Positions 38,717-51,100 of a stretch of DNA of 64,000 nucleotides are shown one piece after another. The DNA is taken from NCBI GenBank assembly GCA_039105265.1, contig JAPFFF010000008.1:248001-312000 (forward strand), written 5' to 3'. Numbering within the stretch: position 1 is the stretch's first letter; the number at the start of each line of letters is the position of its first letter. Origin of the DNA: Tritrichomonas musculus (lineage: Eukaryota > Parabasalia > Tritrichomonadida > Tritrichomonadidae). The translations under genes and the position numbers were made by a program. The notes beneath the pieces are model-generated. The model searched no databases, had not been told where the DNA came from, and saw nothing but the letters and a program-made list of their open reading frames with translations.

Positions 38717-40040
38717 AGTTTTTATGAGAAATAAGAAAATACAGAATTTTGAAAAAGAAATGACTTGTGTTAAATTGGTATCGAATTTTATTTATATTTT
38801 TGTAGAAAAAAATGTTTCCTAAGAATAATTTGATAATAAAAATAAAATTTTGAACCAGTAAACAAAAAAAAAAACTGAGTTTTCACTGCTTGAATATAAC
38901 GTTAAAGTATTCTTTTATAGTATTATTAACGTTACTAAAGACGATCTAATAAGATATTGGTTTGAAGGCGATTTAGAAGTCAAAGGTAAATATAAGCTGT
39001 TTTTTCATATAAATAATGCGATAAATATTAATAATAAGTGAAATAGTTCTTGAATCATTGGTGATACCCAAAGATAATATTATTTCGTTTAAAAATTTTT
39101 TTAACGTATAAAGTTTCTGAGAATTTTTTTTTTTTGGAAAATATATGTTTTTCTATATTGTAAATAGTTCAATAAACCTTTTTTGATCGTGAAAAAAAAG
39201 ATGAAAAATTTTGAAAATAAAATATAAAAATTCTAGTAGAAAAGCTAGGAATATAAGCTTTTTTTGATCTTTGCATATGATGTTAAAATGTTTTCCTTTT
39301 TAATTAAGTCAAGATTGGAAATAATTTTATTCAAATTTTGTCGATGAAAAGTGATTTTTCATTTTTATATTTGTTTGTGACAAAATAATGAGTAATATTT
39401 CATGATTTTACATTTGAATTGACTGTGATTTTTTAGGATAAAACGATTTCGTTTAGTAAAAATCCTAACTGATTTGTTTTGAATTCTATTGAAATATTAT
39501 ATTTATATTTAAAAATAAGCGATTTTTTAAAAATTTTATAAATCATTAATAAATAAAATTTTAAAATTGATTATTATATAAAAATATATATTATTTAAGA
39601 GATTGTTATATAATCACTAAATTTTCAAAAGCCATTTTAAAAAAAAATTGAATAATTTTCAAAAGCCATTTTAAAAATTTGATAGACGCAAACTTTTTGA
39701 GAATTCCGATAATTATTTTCAATAGATTTTTTACCATCAGGTATACTCTATTTTTTTTTTCTTTTTTATTTAACAATTGATGAAGTGAGAGACAATGAGT
39801 TTGTTCTCATTCTAATATATTTATATTGAGCCAAAACAAATCTGTTTTAGTAAAGATCAAATATAATTATTTCTTTTAAAAATATAAATTTTTACAAATA
39901 AAGGTTTTTTTAAAATTATTTTTTCATCAATAATTACTCTTCTTATGTGAGGTGATTTTTATTTTATTTTTTATTTTTTTTTTTTTTTAATTATTCATAG
40001 CATTCATTCGGTAATGATCAAATTTGAATAATTTGAGGAT

Positions 40041-40071
<31 letters not shown>

Positions 40072-41524
40072 GAAAATTTTATAAATAGATTATCTAAAAG
40101 ATCATTATTTTATTTCCATGATAGGTTAAACTCATGATAAATAAACTAATATTTAGCTTTCAAACTTTGGTATAAATAATTTTTTTTAATTTTGATAATT
40201 TTGGATTCCTTTACTTTTTATGAAACAACAAATACGTATATGAATAAATTTCTCTTATAAATTTAGGAAAAAATTTGGATGATTTTTTCTGATATTGATA
40301 ACTTTTCCGGGCCTAACATAGTAAACATAAAAAAATAATTTTAAACATTGTATGCTTATTCATTTTCATGATATCACAAAATATTCAAAATAAAAAATGT
40401 ATATTTTTTGATTTAATAATTTTTTCTCCATTATTTTTGATTGATATAAATTAAATGTCAAACCAAATTCTGAAAAGTTTATTTCAGAAACAGATATTTC
40501 GAAAAAAATTTTTGGCCAAAAATAACGTTATTTAAGTTATCTCACTTTTATTATTATTATTATTTTTTAGAGGAATATTCAAAAAGTCGACACTTTTGTG
40601 AGATTTGGACATTTCAAATAGCACTTTTTGAGAGCTAAGCTGAAAAAATGATAAGTATTTAAACTATTGAAAAATCAAAAACGATAAAATTATTTTTTTT
40701 TATAAATACAAATATCAATTAACAAAACAATTAAACTTTGATTGCAATCAAAAACATTCATATATACAAAGAAAATGATTTATTCACATAGAATGAATAT
40801 TTGTTTAAATCCTTTTTAGGAAAACAGTAATTTTTTTTTTAAATCATAATCTTCATATTTCTAATAAATCTCTCTAGAATTGGGTTATTCTGAAACCCCA
40901 GTAGTGACCGTTTTGATGATATTTTTAGTGAATTATTTATATGTATATATTCTTTATAACCAAAAAACCCTATAGTTCCATATGTAAAAGCATTTTATGA
41001 TTGACTCTAATATTTCTAAATTCAAGCTCAATGGTAATTTTTCTTTATAATGCTTATATTTATCAAAATAATATAAAGTTTATTTCTGATTTGCTTTTTT
41101 TTTCAATCTAGTAATTCACCCTAGATTATAATAAATTTGTCTAAAATTCGTACTAGCATTCAGTCTTCTCCTTAGTAAATTTATTATTTTCAATTCATTC
41201 TAAATTGTATTATTCTTATGTAATATAAAATAAACATTTGAAAATTCAGTTATTTATTTATAGTTTAAATAAAAAATGTTGTAAAATATAATTCAAAAAT
41301 ACTTTATCAGATACTCCAATATTGAATTTAATATTGAACTCCAAATTTGTTCAGATTAATATCTCAAAAATAATATATTTTTTTTTTAGTTTTTTTCATG
41401 TTGAAAATTTCAACATTTATTATTCTATAAAATTTCTTGGGGAAAAAAAGATGATAGATTTTTTTTATAATGGAAAAGAAAATCAAGTATCATAGGTTGA
41501 TAAAATAAAAATTCAAGAATAATA

Positions 41525-41556
<32 letters not shown>

Positions 41557-41868
41557 TTGTGAACTTTTTTATGAAATCTATCGTAAAACAATTCTTTAAT
41601 ATATGTAAACATTTTATAAATAAATATAGAATGTGTAATCAGGAATGAAAATTCACAAATAATTAATTCACAAATTTGAAAAGAAATTATTTTTTTTTTC
41701 ATAGTCTAAAAATAAAGTAATTTCAAATAAAAAAAAAAAATTTCATTCTCATATTTATATGTTTTTTATGTGAGTTTACATCAATAATTGATTATTTGAA
41801 GCATCCTTTATTTTTTCAGAATACTCCAATTCTATGATGGTCAATTATGATAGAAAAAGTTAGTAGAT
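38717..41868. other. 3.1 kb AT-rich DNA without recognisable genes
   Basis: Many T-runs (about 40041-40070, 41526-41550). A direct repeat TTTTCAAAAGCCATTTTAAA occurs twice near 39625-39680. GATAACTTTTCCGGGC near 40291 is the inverse of GCTCGGAAAAGTTATC at 32908; the pair could be remains of an element into which the MULE inserted. No coding frames. Confidence 0.35.
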
Positions 41869-41878
41869 TCATTCATTT
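41869..41878 (+). promoter_or_regulatory. Tandem Inr-like motifs
   Basis: TCATTC (41869) and TCATTT (41873) both fit TCA(+1)Y(T/A). Their +1 adenines are 20 and 16 bases before the ATG at 41891. Confidence 0.45.
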
Positions 41879-41890
41879 TTTTTTTAACAA

Positions 41891-42652
41891 ATGAAACAAA
41901 TAAAAGATGGGAAAGTAATTCTATTTTTGAAAAATGATCAAACCAATTGGGTCCAAATATCCAATCAAACAAAAAACATTAGAGATAAAACAAATAAAAA
42001 AATAAGCAATCTAGGAAATAAATATTACACAATCAAAAATATTTTAGAAAAAATGAATGTTAAAAGAGATGATCTATTCATGATTGGCAAGGATCTTGAA
42101 AAAGAATATAAGGATATTAAGAGAATCAATCATCTTCAATGCCAGCAACGCAGAATGAAGGAATCGTTGTACTGCTGGTTTGCAGAAAATTTTTTCGAGG
42201 AGATTGTAATGAAAAATAAAGAGATAATTAATAAATTGAATCAAATCTCAAATAATAAAAATTCTTCAAATATCTTGAAACACAAAATCAAAAAAGCAAC
42301 ACAGAAAACAGAAAAAACAAATCAGTTAGCAATTCAAAATGACTCAGAAAAATTAATAACAATTCAACAAAATACAAAAGTTGATAAAGCAATAGATCAA
42401 CATATGCTAAATTCCTCAAATTACATGATTAATGAAATTGAAAATAATGATTCCATTGAAGTATCAAATTCATTTTTAAAGAAAAATACTGAAAGCATTT
42501 ACAATAATTCAGTTTTAAACGATATGCAAATGAATGAAGAGATTGACAAATTTGAATTAAACTATTCCAATAACAATGAAAGTAATATCAAAAAGGATAC
42601 AGATAATTCAGAAAACATGAATTTTAATTTTGATAATCTTTTAAACTTTTAA
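41891..42652 (+). CDS. Unknown protein, 253 aa, helical N-terminus and disordered tail
   Basis: Residues 1-110 look like a compact helical domain with a basic face (GNKYYTIKNILEKMNVKRDD, CQQRRMKESLYCWFAENFFE). The rest is rich in Asn, Lys, Ser and Glu and ends NMNFNFDNLLNF. I recognise no family. A small DNA- or protein-binding domain is possible, but there is no direct evidence. The initiator-like motifs close to the ATG support a real gene. No signal or membrane segment. Confidence 0.55.
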   Translation: MKQIKDGKVILFLKNDQTNWVQISNQTKNIRDKTNKKISNLGNKYYTIKNILEKMNVKRDDLFMIGKDLEKEYKDIKRINHLQCQQRRMKESLYCWFAENFFEEIVMKNKEIINKLNQISNNKNSSNILKHKIKKATQKTEKTNQLAIQNDSEKLITIQQNTKVDKAIDQHMLNSSNYMINEIENNDSIEVSNSFLKKNTESIYNNSVLNDMQMNEEIDKFELNYSNNNESNIKKDTDNSENMNFNFDNLLNF

Positions 42653-43006
42653 ATAAACAATAAATAAACTATTTATTTTTATTGTTTTTATCGACCATTA
42701 GTTTATTGACCATACTTTTGATATAAAACCAATATTTGCAGTCAAAAAGCAAGAAAAAACGAAAATATTTATACCACTTTTTCAATACTTTATTTTAAGA
42801 GTGATGATATGATCAATAATTGGATGAATAAAAATTTTTTAATATTCAATAATTAATAGTCAAAACGCATTATCGTACTTTTTAGTTAAATTGATCTATT
42901 ATTTTTGATGCTTCTAATTATCAACTAAGTTTAAAAAACCATGTCAAATTATGAAAACGCATGGTTTCCTAGCCATGAAAAATTTTTGAAAATAAATAAT
43001 TTCATT
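42653..43006. other. Intergenic, upstream of the BspA-like gene
   Basis: AT-rich. An in-frame ATG at 42941 would extend the next gene by 26 codons, but the initiator position argues against it. Confidence 0.35.
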
Positions 43007-43012
43007 TCACTT
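43007..43012 (+). promoter_or_regulatory. Inr-like motif of the BspA-like gene
   Basis: TCACTT with +1 adenine at 43009, exactly 10 bases before the ATG at 43019. It also fixes the start: transcripts from here begin after the alternative ATG at 42941. Confidence 0.6.
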
Positions 43013-43018
43013 TTTAAA

Positions 43019-46000
43019 ATGCTTCAATTCTTTTGGTTGCTATTTTCAGCTATTTCATATTCACCAAGCCCTTACACATGCTCTAGTAATTGCCCACCTT
43101 CATCTGATTTTGCTAACCCAATAGACATCACTCCCTCAAATGGAGAATATTGCAATTGTCCATATGGTTCAGTTGATATAACATTTGGAGCTGCTAATAA
43201 AATCCCTGCACACCTTTTTTATGGAGCTACAGTTAAATCAGTAAAACTATCTAGTTCAATTCAATCAATTGGAGAATGCGCTTTTCAAGGCACAACTATT
43301 ATTAATAGTATTGATTTTTCTGGTGCTACCGACTTGCAAGAAATTGAAAATGGTGCCTTTTACCATACAGTATTTCCTCAAAAAACTAAGCTTAAGTTTC
43401 CCAATTCAGTGAATAGTGTTGGTAATGGTGTTTTTGAAAACCTAAATATCTTAACATTAGATTTTTCAGATACAACTATATCATCTATAGGTGATGGATT
43501 TTGCTACAATGCTAAAATTACTAATGTTAACTTCCCAAGTTCTTTATATTCTATAAATTCATATGCTTTTCAGATATCTAATATTGGGACTTTAGACTTA
43601 TCAGGATTAAATAGAGAACTTACAATAGGCGATTACGCTTTTGATGGCGCCACTATTTCATCTTTAACTCTTCCAAGTTATGTTTCTACTTTGCCAAATA
43701 GCGCTTTCAGAGGCTGCACAATCACCACATTTGATTGTCATGAGACATCTTTTAGTATCAATTTAGGTGATTTACCATTTTATGAATCTACAATTACAAC
43801 TTTAATATTAGGGCCTTCATTATTATCAACAACTTCGGGAACATTTGCTGGATCTGATATTACAACTGTAGATTTAACTAGCGTTAAAAATTCAAACAGC
43901 AACAATGATATTTTTAAAGATGCTAAAATATCAGCTATAAAATTTAATAAAGATTCAACAACGGTATTTCCAAGCTTATTCCAAAACTGTGAAATCACAA
44001 AAGTAGATTTAGCTCAATATCCTAATATAGAAACTATTGGTTCAAGTGCCTTTAAAGACAGTAAAATTGTTGAAATCACAATTTCTAACAATTTAAAAAC
44101 CATTGGTGCAAATTCTTTTCAAAATAGTTTTGTTAATATTGAATTTTCAAAGTTTACTAACTTGGAAAAAATAAATGCAAATGCTTTTCAGCACGCCACA
44201 ATCACACCCACAAGCCAAGAATTCCCAAGTCTTTTGAACTCAATAGGTAATGAAGCTTTCTATGAAACTTCTCTAACATCAATAACATTTTCTGAAAACA
44301 ACAATCACTTATCAATAGGAAAATCTTCATTCAAAGATATCCTAACATTAACCCAAGCAACTATTCATGCTAAATCAATAGATGAATCTGCTTTTCAAGG
44401 CTGTGTTAATATGGTAGTAACTGGAATTTCAATTGAAGGATCGGGACAGATCTCAGAAAATGCTTTCTTAAATTGTTATCAATTAAATGGTCCCCTTACA
44501 GTAAGTGAATATAGTGATAAAAGAGACGATGAACCCGTTTACACAAGCATATTAGGTAAAGCTTTCATGAATTCTGGAATTACTGCAATAAAATTACCTC
44601 AAGTAAAAACAATAGGTGGCTCTGCCTTCCAAAATTGCACTAAATTAGGACCATCAGGCACTTTGCACGCAGAAACAATTAGCAGTTATGCATTTGAAGG
44701 TGACGCTAAACTTGCATTTACTTCAATCAGAGCTAAAGAAATTCAAGGTCATGCATTTGAAAAGTGCCGAGTATTAAATGCTGAAATCACACTTGATCTT
44801 AATGGCCAAATTGGTTCATATGCTTTTGCTGATTGCACTCTACTCAAAACAGTTAAATTCACAGAAGTAGAAGAACTTGATATTCCTACTTATAATCCTG
44901 TTTTGATTGATTCATATTTATTCTCCGTAAGCGATCATGCATTCTATCAATCAGGCCTCACTAGTCCATTGGTTCTTCCATTGACTTTGAATGACATAGG
45001 ATCGTATGCATTTGCTTATTGCCCTAATTTAGAATCAGTAACAATAGAAGGAACTTATTATGTTCACAAATACATCAGCGATTATGCATTCTATCATTCT
45101 GCTTTAGGAAACAATCTTGTTATTCCGAACACTGTAGTTTCGATAGACAGTTATGCTTTTGCATTCTGTCCAATCACTTCTTTGACCATAATTGGGTCTA
45201 ATCATGAAATAGATGATGAATATGATTCCCAAGGAAACCAAATTAAAGGATGGAAAGGTACTAAAATTGCTGATAATGCATTTTATGAATGCAATAAATT
45301 AGCTACATTAAGCTTAGAAGAAAATAAAATCTCTTTTGATACAACAACATTTAGAGAGTGCCCAATTAGTAATTTATCAATAACAGCTAGTATTTCTGAA
45401 ATACCTAGCAAAGCATTTTATGGGATGCAAACAATAACAAGAGATGTTACAATTCCTGATTCAGTTACAACAATTAGAGCTAGCGCCTTTGAAGGATGCT
45501 CAAAAATTCCAAAAATCATATTTGGTGAAAACTCGCTTTTAACTACTCTCGAAACTCGTGCCTTTTATGGATGCACAGGTCTTACAACAACAAGCATTCC
45601 TATTGGAGTTACTACTATCAAATCTTATACTTACTATGGGTGCTCTAGTTTAACATCGATCAAACTTCCAGAAAGACTTACATCAATTGAAACATATGCA
45701 TTTTATGGATGCACAAATCTTGCTTGTACTTTACCAATTCCAATTCATTTGGAATCAGTTGGAATAAGAGCATTCCAAAATTGCTATAAATTAAGTGGAC
45801 CTTTAGAATTCCCTGACTCCACTCACACAATATCTGAGAAAGCTTTCATGAATTGCATAACATTTTCAGGCGATTTAATATTTGGTCGACAAATCAAAAT
45901 AATTGATACAGAAGCTTTTCGAAACTGCATTGGATTTAGCGGAAATCTTCAATTCCCAGATTACCTCTATAATGATGCCGGTGGTAAATTAACAATTCAA

Positions 46001-47077
46001 GAAAAAGCGTTTTATAATTGTACTGGATTTAAAGGTCATTTATCACTTCCTCAGAAAACAACATTTTTAGGGCCAGATGCTTTCCGTGCATGTTCTGGCT
46101 TCACAGGTGACATTATTATCCCAGAAGGATCAACATTTAACAGCCAAACAGATACATTCCACGGTTGTTCAGGGTTTGATGGTTCAATTATCATTAAAAA
46201 TGAAGATTTAACAGACATTCCAGATGGCACTTTTTATGGTTGTTCAAAATTAACTGGCGAAATTCCAATTCGAAATGTGAATACAATTGGTGAAAGTGCA
46301 TTCTATGATTGCACTGGATTAACAGGACCATTACACCTTCAATCAAAATCGGTTGATGATTATGCCTTTTATAATTGCAGAGGATTGGATGGCGAATTAA
46401 CTTATGATGATCCTTTAACTTCAGTCGGAAAATATGCATTCTACGGATGCTCTGGATTAAAGGGTGAACTTGATTGTTCTTCATTAACATCAGTCGGAAA
46501 ATATGCATTTTATGGATGCTCTGGATTGACTGGACCACTTGAATTTAGCTCAGATCTTACTGAAATAGGAGAATATGCTTTTGGAGATTGCTCAGGATTT
46601 TCTGATTATTTGAAATTCACAATTGGCACACTGCATATTAAATCATGCGCATTTAAGGGATGCTCAGGCTTTAAGAAGGGAACTTTGTCATTTGTTATGA
46701 ATTCAAATGAAGAAAAAGTTTCACAATTTTATTATTACTACAAATACAACTACTTTTTGAAGATAGAAAACGAAGCATTTGATGATACTAAATTCAAAGA
46801 TATTTATTATCTTGGTAGATTTGAACCCGATTGCGATTATGATATTGGTATTTCATCAATTAAAGGAATTCATACATCAAGCAATTATGCAAATAAGACA
46901 TTTTGCAACAATCCTCTTCATAAGAGCAAGCTTAGTGGTGGAGCTATAGCAGGAATTGTTATTGCTTGTATTGTTGTTGTTGCAATTATCGTAGCTGTAA
47001 TTGTTTTCCTTATTTTAAGAAATAAAAAAAATAAGGATAAAAGTGAAGCAGAAGTAGAAATGAACGCTGACCCATAA
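43019..47077 (+). CDS. BspA-like leucine-rich-repeat surface protein, 1352 aa
   Basis: A signal peptide MLQFFWLLFSAISYSPSPY opens the protein when the ATG at 43019 is used. Nearly all the rest is LRR_5/BspA repeats of about 23 residues, of the style IGEYAFYGCSGLTGPLEF, better conserved in the second half. A transmembrane helix follows near 1306-1332 (GGAIAGIVIACIVVVAIIVA) and a short tail RNKKNKDKSEAEVEMNADP. Family knowledge: BspA-like proteins are the largest surface family of trichomonads, linked to adhesion to host cells and matrix. Type I topology with one helix and a 20-residue tail is typical of the membrane-bound subset. Its own initiator lies 10 bases upstream. A Polinton has inserted about 200 bp downstream without touching the frame. 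Confidence 0.9.
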   Translation: MLQFFWLLFSAISYSPSPYTCSSNCPPSSDFANPIDITPSNGEYCNCPYGSVDITFGAANKIPAHLFYGATVKSVKLSSSIQSIGECAFQGTTIINSIDFSGATDLQEIENGAFYHTVFPQKTKLKFPNSVNSVGNGVFENLNILTLDFSDTTISSIGDGFCYNAKITNVNFPSSLYSINSYAFQISNIGTLDLSGLNRELTIGDYAFDGATISSLTLPSYVSTLPNSAFRGCTITTFDCHETSFSINLGDLPFYESTITTLILGPSLLSTTSGTFAGSDITTVDLTSVKNSNSNNDIFKDAKISAIKFNKDSTTVFPSLFQNCEITKVDLAQYPNIETIGSSAFKDSKIVEITISNNLKTIGANSFQNSFVNIEFSKFTNLEKINANAFQHATITPTSQEFPSLLNSIGNEAFYETSLTSITFSENNNHLSIGKSSFKDILTLTQATIHAKSIDESAFQGCVNMVVTGISIEGSGQISENAFLNCYQLNGPLTVSEYSDKRDDEPVYTSILGKAFMNSGITAIKLPQVKTIGGSAFQNCTKLGPSGTLHAETISSYAFEGDAKLAFTSIRAKEIQGHAFEKCRVLNAEITLDLNGQIGSYAFADCTLLKTVKFTEVEELDIPTYNPVLIDSYLFSVSDHAFYQSGLTSPLVLPLTLNDIGSYAFAYCPNLESVTIEGTYYVHKYISDYAFYHSALGNNLVIPNTVVSIDSYAFAFCPITSLTIIGSNHEIDDEYDSQGNQIKGWKGTKIADNAFYECNKLATLSLEENKISFDTTTFRECPISNLSITASISEIPSKAFYGMQTITRDVTIPDSVTTIRASAFEGCSKIPKIIFGENSLLTTLETRAFYGCTGLTTTSIPIGVTTIKSYTYYGCSSLTSIKLPERLTSIETYAFYGCTNLACTLPIPIHLESVGIRAFQNCYKLSGPLEFPDSTHTISEKAFMNCITFSGDLIFGRQIKIIDTEAFRNCIGFSGNLQFPDYLYNDAGGKLTIQEKAFYNCTGFKGHLSLPQKTTFLGPDAFRACSGFTGDIIIPEGSTFNSQTDTFHGCSGFDGSIIIKNEDLTDIPDGTFYGCSKLTGEIPIRNVNTIGESAFYDCTGLTGPLHLQSKSVDDYAFYNCRGLDGELTYDDPLTSVGKYAFYGCSGLKGELDCSSLTSVGKYAFYGCSGLTGPLEFSSDLTEIGEYAFGDCSGFSDYLKFTIGTLHIKSCAFKGCSGFKKGTLSFVMNSNEEKVSQFYYYYKYNYFLKIENEAFDDTKFKDIYYLGRFEPDCDYDIGISSIKGIHTSSNYANKTFCNNPLHKSKLSGGAIAGIVIACIVVVAIIVAVIVFLILRNKKNKDKSEAEVEMNADP

Positions 47078-47273
47078 ATTATTTCCTAATAAAGGATATA
47101 TAAAAATTAAATATTTTATTTTTTTCAATAAGTTTTGAGAATTATATTGAAAATATTGAAATGAAAAATATATTCTATTTTATAAATATTTATTAAGATC
47201 AGGTATAAATTGGTAAAATATATTTTTCTGGAGAAAAATAATAAAAAAAATTTTGATAAAAACTTTTCAGATT

Positions 47274-47613
47274 AGTAGTATGATAAAAAGGGTGATTTCG
47301 GACCGAAGTCCTCACTCCCCCTTTTTAATGTCGTCCGCCTAGCGCAAGTACAACTGTTAAACCTTCGATACAATTCTTATATCTTTCTCCAATATTATCT
47401 TCAATAGGCGTGATTTCTCAAAAACAATGCTCAGGACCGTTTTCAAAATCAAAATCAACGTCATTGAAAACTTTTTTGATGATCGCCATTTTATCGAATT
47501 ACATATGCGAGATAAATTGATGGACTTGTGCGGGGTTTTCATTAGTGTTTTCATATGTAATTAAAGGTAGGTGATTTCTGACCCTGTATTGCGCATAAAA
47601 ATAATTCTCATTT
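47274..47613 (+). repeat. Left terminal inverted repeat of the Polinton
   Basis: Begins AGTAGTATGATAAAAAGGGT and ends near ATAATTCTCATTT. Both copies contain the same 65-codon frame, which is not thought to be a gene. Confidence 0.9.
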
Positions 47614-47650
47614 TAAAATTTTCATTTATTATTTTCATTAATTTTCAAAA

Positions 47651-47781
47651 TTTTTGTTCCACTTTTTGAATTTAAATTTTTGTTCTATTTTTTGAATTTA
47701 AATTTTTGTTCTACTTTTTGGATTTAAATTTTTGTTCTACTTTTTGAACTTAAATTTTTGTTCCACTTTTTGAATTTAAAT
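47651..47781 (+). repeat. 26-bp tandem repeat, five units, next to left TIR
   Basis: Unit TTTTTGTTCTACTTTTTGAA plus TTTAAA. It is followed by a G-rich patch of GGTGGG/GACGT words (47788-47850). It lies between the terminal repeat and the polymerase gene and could be regulatory or simply expanded. Confidence 0.75.
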
Positions 47782-47952
47782 TTTGATTGAGGTGGGATCA
47801 AGGTGGCGTTGACGTGGGGTAGAGGCGACGTTGAGGTGGGGTGGACGTGGAAAATTTTCATCAAAATTGAACTGAATTAATGAAAATAATTTATGTAGTA
47901 ATTGAGAGATAAAATTTTATTGATTTTCCATTAATATTTCACAAGTTTATGG

Positions 47953-48117
47953 TTATAATTTATGAAAAGCATTAATAATAAAAAATGTCGGACTTTCTAT
48001 TTTTCGAACCTCATAACTTTTCCACTCATGAATTACCATTAAGTTATGGTCCAAATCGAGAATATTTTTAGATGGTTTTTGTTTGTGACTAAATTCTGAA
48101 TTCCATTTATTAAACAT
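47953..48117 (-). CDS. Possible small Polinton protein, 54 aa
   Basis: A frame starting MFNKWNSEFSHKQKPSKNI that runs away from the polymerase gene. Composition is protein-like but there is no motif. It could be noise; kept because Polinton ends often hold small divergent frames. Confidence 0.25.
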   Translation of the reverse strand: MFNKWNSEFSHKQKPSKNILDLDHNLMVIHEWKSYEVRKIESPTFFIINAFHKL

Positions 48118-48162
48118 AATTTTTTGTTTCTTTATTTTTTTATCAAACATAAAACAACGCAA

Positions 48163-51100
48163 ATGACAAAACTAGAAGATACACCAACACCAAAATTATA
48201 TGAACTCCTGAGCCTGATTGTAAATGAAGAGATCACAGAAGAAGATGACTTTTTTGTTAACAAGAACGATCTCATAGAAACTATTGCATATGAAATTTGT
48301 GATCATGGTTACGATGGTGACAACATTTATGAAGCTATGTTCTGGTTCATGAAAGGTATAGAGCAAAATGAAAAAGCAAAAGTAACAAACCAAAATAAAG
48401 AAGTGCCCGCGAAAGATGAAATTCCCCAAGCGCCACCTCCAAAAGATATACCACGATACATTGACAATAATGATAACTACTTTTTGAAGAACTTGAAGAA
48501 CAACATATGGAGGAATACCACGAAAGATGATTCATTTGTTAAGATCACTTATAACGATTTCATCAAGCTCAAAGACGAACAAGAAAAAATAGTGGACGCA
48601 ATTATGAAGAAACTTTATGATTCACCAGAGGAGTGGCACATCAATTTCGAACAACTTACGAACCGCGGTAGAGATTTACTATTTCCTGCTCTTCATAATT
48701 TCTTCAACACTATTGTCAAGAACTTCTCTGTCACAAATCAATACAAACTCAGATTCAAAGTTAATAATGAATGGCGGACTTTACCTTTGACACCAGAAGC
48801 TTTTAACAAACTAATGGAAAACTTTACTAAGAAGCACTTTATATTTGACATGGATGATGTAAAACCTGAGTACTTTTATGAGAAAGGTAGCATGGAACTC
48901 CCAGAATGGTCTCTCTTTTCTCAACTCATCTTCAGTAAAACCAAAAATGTAAAAAGTAATGCTGATCGTGGTGGTTCTTTCTTTCAATTCTTAGTCAAAG
49001 ATAGCTGCCCACAAGAGATAGTAAAATACCTGACTCGCCTACAAATTTTCGACACTCTTGCCAACAGTAAAGGTAAACAACGAAAAGAACTCGATGACTG
49101 CTGCTTCATATATGCTCTTCAACAAACAGGGTGCTATGATGATGAAACACTTAATAAAATGCGACTAAGAATCAACAACAGATATCTCTCCAATTCTGCT
49201 ATCAACAATCTATGTCAAGAATTTAAGATCCACATCAGTGTTTCATTCATTAATGAAGATGCGAATTCCAAAAACAAGAAGAAATCAATAGGGAAGAATT
49301 CATACATAGGAGTCGAGAAAGCAGAACCAAATCGTACTCACAAATTCAACATTTACGAGAAACACTACTTTATTGAAGAGCTGACACCATTTTCTACATA
49401 CTACATTTCTCATCTCGCAGAGCTTTCACCGGACAAGGCTAACATGGAGTACAACAGCAATCATTGGAGGAAGGCAAGACATTTCATTAGTTCTTCCAAT
49501 TTAGTGAGGGCATTGATGAAGAACAATTATTTTCGTCCATTAAATTTCGGAGACGGTTGTATTCTCAAAACTATTTTCAATAATGATATCAAGAAGGATG
49601 TCTCAGGAATTAATCTTGATTATGACGAACAATCCTGCACTCAACTTATTAAGCCAAAAACAATGAAGAAGAAGACAATTGAAATCAATGATAAAAAGAG
49701 TTATTGGTACTGCGATTCTGAGGCTGACACTTCTGGAGACATTCATCGCCCATACATGTTCGTTCTTCAGTCCAAAGATGGCACAATAACAAAAACATTT
49801 AAAGGAGAAAATTGTAGTGTTTCATTTCTGGATTTCCTTCCTGATTTCTCTGTAGTGTACTTTCACAATCTTGCTTACGACATTAGATTTCTTTGTTCAT
49901 ATGGCATAAGGAAGTCTGTCATTAAAGGAAACAAATTTATGAAAGGCACAATTGTCTACAAATCTAAAACACTCTATTTCCGTGACACACTTCCTATTCT
50001 CTCATGTAAGTTATCACAATTACCATCAATGTTTAATCTCGATAGTGGACAGAAAGAAGTTTTCCCCTACAAATATTACACCATGGAGAGACTCAAGAAG
50101 AATGTTGGCGTGATTAATGAAGCAGGAGAAAATGAAGATAAGAGATGGACCGAAGAAACAAAACAACAATTCCGCCACAACTTAGACATTATTGGCTGTC
50201 GTCTCTCTGATACCACATTTGACATGTACAAGTATGCAGAATTCTATTGCACCCAAGACGTGAACATTTTACGACAAGGCTTTAATAAATTCAGAGATGG
50301 TTTCATTAAAGATTTCAATATAGATCCTTTCAACTTTGTCTCCATTTCTTCTCTCGCTAATGAAGTTTTCAATCAGAGAGTCTATTATGATCACGACTTA
50401 TATAAATTAGGTGGTGTCCCTCGTTACTTTTGTTCACATGCTATTTACGGTGGGAGATGTATGACTGCTTACAACAAGAAATGGCACACACAAAAGAAGT
50501 TATGCGATTTCGATGCAGTATCTTTGTATCCGTCTGCTATGGCACGCTTATATACCGTAAGTGGCACTCCTAAAGTTATTGAAAAAGAGAATCTCAATAT
50601 GGAATTCCTCTCTAAGCAAAGTGCTTATGTTGTCGAAATTGAGGTCACAAAAGTAAACAAACATTACCCTTTCCCATTGTTAGTTCGCAAAGTTAATGGA
50701 CTGAACTTAAATGATGACAGAATAGAGAATGGAGAGCCCGTGAAGATGATCGTTGATAATATTTACCTTGAAGATCTCATTAATTTCCAGAAGATAGAGT
50801 TTACATTACTGAGAGGATACTACTGGGACGGTAAGAAAGATTACACAATTCAAAAAATCATTAGGGAAATCTTCAATAAGAGACTCGAATACAAGAAGCA
50901 AAAAAATCCATTACAGAACTTATACAAACTTATCATGAACAGCTGCTATGGTAAAACTATTGAGAGGCCCACAGATAAAGAGTTCAAGTATTTGTATGAG
51001 GGAGATGAATTAGAGAAGTATTGGAAGAAGAATTACATGAAGATCAAAGAAGATGTCCAACTTCATAACTCAAAACTACATGCATTAAAAGTACTCAAGC

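Noticed and set aside
41891-42652. Assignment of the 253-aa protein to the trichomonad initiator-binding (IBP39) family
   Set aside because: Only general size and helical look agree; I could not match specific residues.
42941-43018. 26-codon N-terminal extension of the BspA-like protein
   Set aside because: It lies upstream of the initiator-like motif and would bury the signal peptide.
46194-46538. 114-codon antisense frame inside the BspA-like gene
   Set aside because: Shadow of the LRR repeat on the other strand.
47357-47554. Identical 65-codon frames in both Polinton terminal repeats (also 63352-63549)
   Set aside because: They are identical because the repeats are; no motif, and location in terminal repeats argues for chance frames.
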